From the NCBI GenBank assembly GCA_949825045.1, contig OX463813.1, forward strand, positions 24,286,001-24,350,000: DNA of 64,000 nt. Reading direction: 5' to 3'. The notes below the pieces were generated by a model that saw nothing but the letters and a program-made list of their open reading frames with translations, was not told where the DNA came from and searched no databases. A program made the position numbers and the translations under genes. The stretch is from Argyresthia goedartella (Eukaryota > Arthropoda > Insecta > Lepidoptera > Argyresthiidae). Below are positions 63,204 to 64,000 of the stretch, one piece after another. Within the stretch, counting starts at the first letter, position 1. The number at the start of each line of letters is the position of its first letter.

Positions 63204-64000
63204 ATGCCGTTAATGCCACGAGAAACCGAGCCAAAAGGAGTGACGACGCGAAGCCAAACGCCTGGGTCTGGAGACTCGACGCCTGGTACGTCGGAATCAC
63301 CCGCTCCAGCTGCACGAGGAGTAGACCTCAACGCTATCTTCGTCCTCCTAAAGGAACAGTCGCGGAAACAGGAAGAACAGTCTCTAATCCTCCAGAATGA
63401 GCTTAGGGAACAAAAGGATCACCAGGAGGTACAGGCACGAATGCTTCGTGAGGTACATGAGTCCACGACCGAATGGAAGAGAGAGTTGTTCGAGGTCCAG
63501 GAAAAACTGGCCGATATGGATGAAAAACTGGAGAGTCGAGTCCATGATCTCGATAAAAAAAATTGAGACCTGCGAGAGCCGTATCCAAAAACTTGAGATC
63601 AAAGTGGCTAATGGCCCAAGTACCTATGTACCCGACGCATCGGTGTCCGGAGGCGGCAGGTTCAAAGTGCCCCCCTTTGACGGTAGCTCATCGTGGACTG
63701 CCTATAAGTTGCAGTTCGAGTCTGTTTCCCAGGCTAATGGTTGGAGTAAGGAGCAAGCCAGGACAGCACTGACGTTGGCGCTGCGCGACGAGGCTCTTAC
63801 CATACTAGAGGCTCTGGGAAACGACCGGACGTACGACCGCCTTCTAGAAGCCTTGCAGGCACGATACGGTGACAGTCACCTGGAGCACGTGTACCGAGCT
63901 CAGTTAAAGGACAGAACACAAGGACGTAACGAGTCCTTACAACAGTGGGCCCTGGAAATCGAGAAGTTGGTTAGGAAGGCCTATCAACGTACGTCAGCAT
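63204..64000 (+). pseudogene. gag: Gag of gypsy element I (cut by the window edge)
   Basis: The ATG at 63204 is 5 bases after the primer site. The first 120 residues hold a Ser/Thr/Pro-rich stretch and a coiled coil (KEQSRKQEEQSLILQNELR, EKLADMDEKLES). The frame closes after DLDKKN at 63566; one base gained in the A run at 63554-63562 explains this, as the next phase continues with ETCESRIQKLEIKV and a capsid domain (FKVPPFDGSSSWTAYKLQFE, LTLALRDEAL, GRNESLQQWALEIEKL) to the window edge. Whether the A run is a programmed or accidental slip is unknown. Confidence 0.8.

Noticed and set aside
63554..63566. The A-run frame change in element I gag as a programmed frameshift
   Set aside because: It lies inside gag ahead of the capsid domain rather than at a gag-pol junction; a one-base gain in a homopolymer is the simpler explanation.
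1..64000. CRISPR arrays, bacterial operons, rRNA genes or an env gene of an endogenous retrovirus
   Set aside because: No regularly spaced short repeats, no rRNA-like sequence, and no surface-protein-like frame (signal peptide plus membrane anchor) between any pol and 3' LTR.

Overview
The window reads as a transposon graveyard from an insect genome, most likely a moth or butterfly. I found no host protein gene that I can support. The lepidopteran guess rests on two interspersed repeats (17760-18075 and 18733-19058) whose wording I recognise from many moth and butterfly sequences, on RTE-type LINE tails ending in TGATGA repeats, and on the mix of gypsy, BEL/Pao and CR1/Jockey-type LINEs.

Layout. 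(1) 1-17341 holds two copies of one Ty3/gypsy-like family with very long (about 2.2 kb) LTRs. A decayed plus-strand copy (1-5078 and 14601-17341) is split inside its integrase by an almost intact minus-strand copy (5079-14600), flanked by a 4-bp duplication GGGT. In both copies gag and pol are joined by a textbook -1 slippery heptamer, A AAA AAC. (2) 17342-22054 is non-coding and rich in short repeats: two lepidopteran-type repeats, a promoter-like cluster of ETS/E-box/Pho-type motifs at 18543-18630, a perfect palindrome, a tRNA-like pseudogene, a 73-bp-arm hairpin, a MITE with 17-bp inverted ends, and a collapsed RTE element. (3) 22055-60582 is a single old LINE (here LINE3) cut into three pieces. 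One gap holds gypsy element E (23020-51602, duplication GTAG), the other a BEL/Pao element (52152-59543, duplication GTGTG). Element E carries gypsy element D (23451-43593) and a LINE1 copy (46500-49105). Element D carries a Jockey-like LINE (25444-27798, 14-bp duplication) and another LINE1 copy (29743-38510). That LINE1 carries LINE2 (31966-36004) and an RTE fragment (37631-37953, 11-bp duplication). (4) 60583-64000 holds a minus-strand gypsy remnant (H) broken by a 678-bp TTAA-flanked piggyBac-like element and by an LTR scrap of the first family, then the start of a plus-strand gypsy element (I) that leaves the window inside gag.

How the parts relate. The target-site duplications and the broken reading frames give a relative order: LINE3 before E and before the BEL element; E before D and before its LINE1 copy; D before the Jockey-like LINE and LINE1; LINE1 before LINE2 and the RTE fragment. 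Nearly identical LTR pairs in copy B and in E point to recent insertion. Almost every pol gene is broken by stops, frameshifts or deletions; copy B (one pol nonsense codon seen) is the best preserved. No env-like gene was recognised in any LTR element.

All identity statements are by-eye comparisons; no database search was possible.
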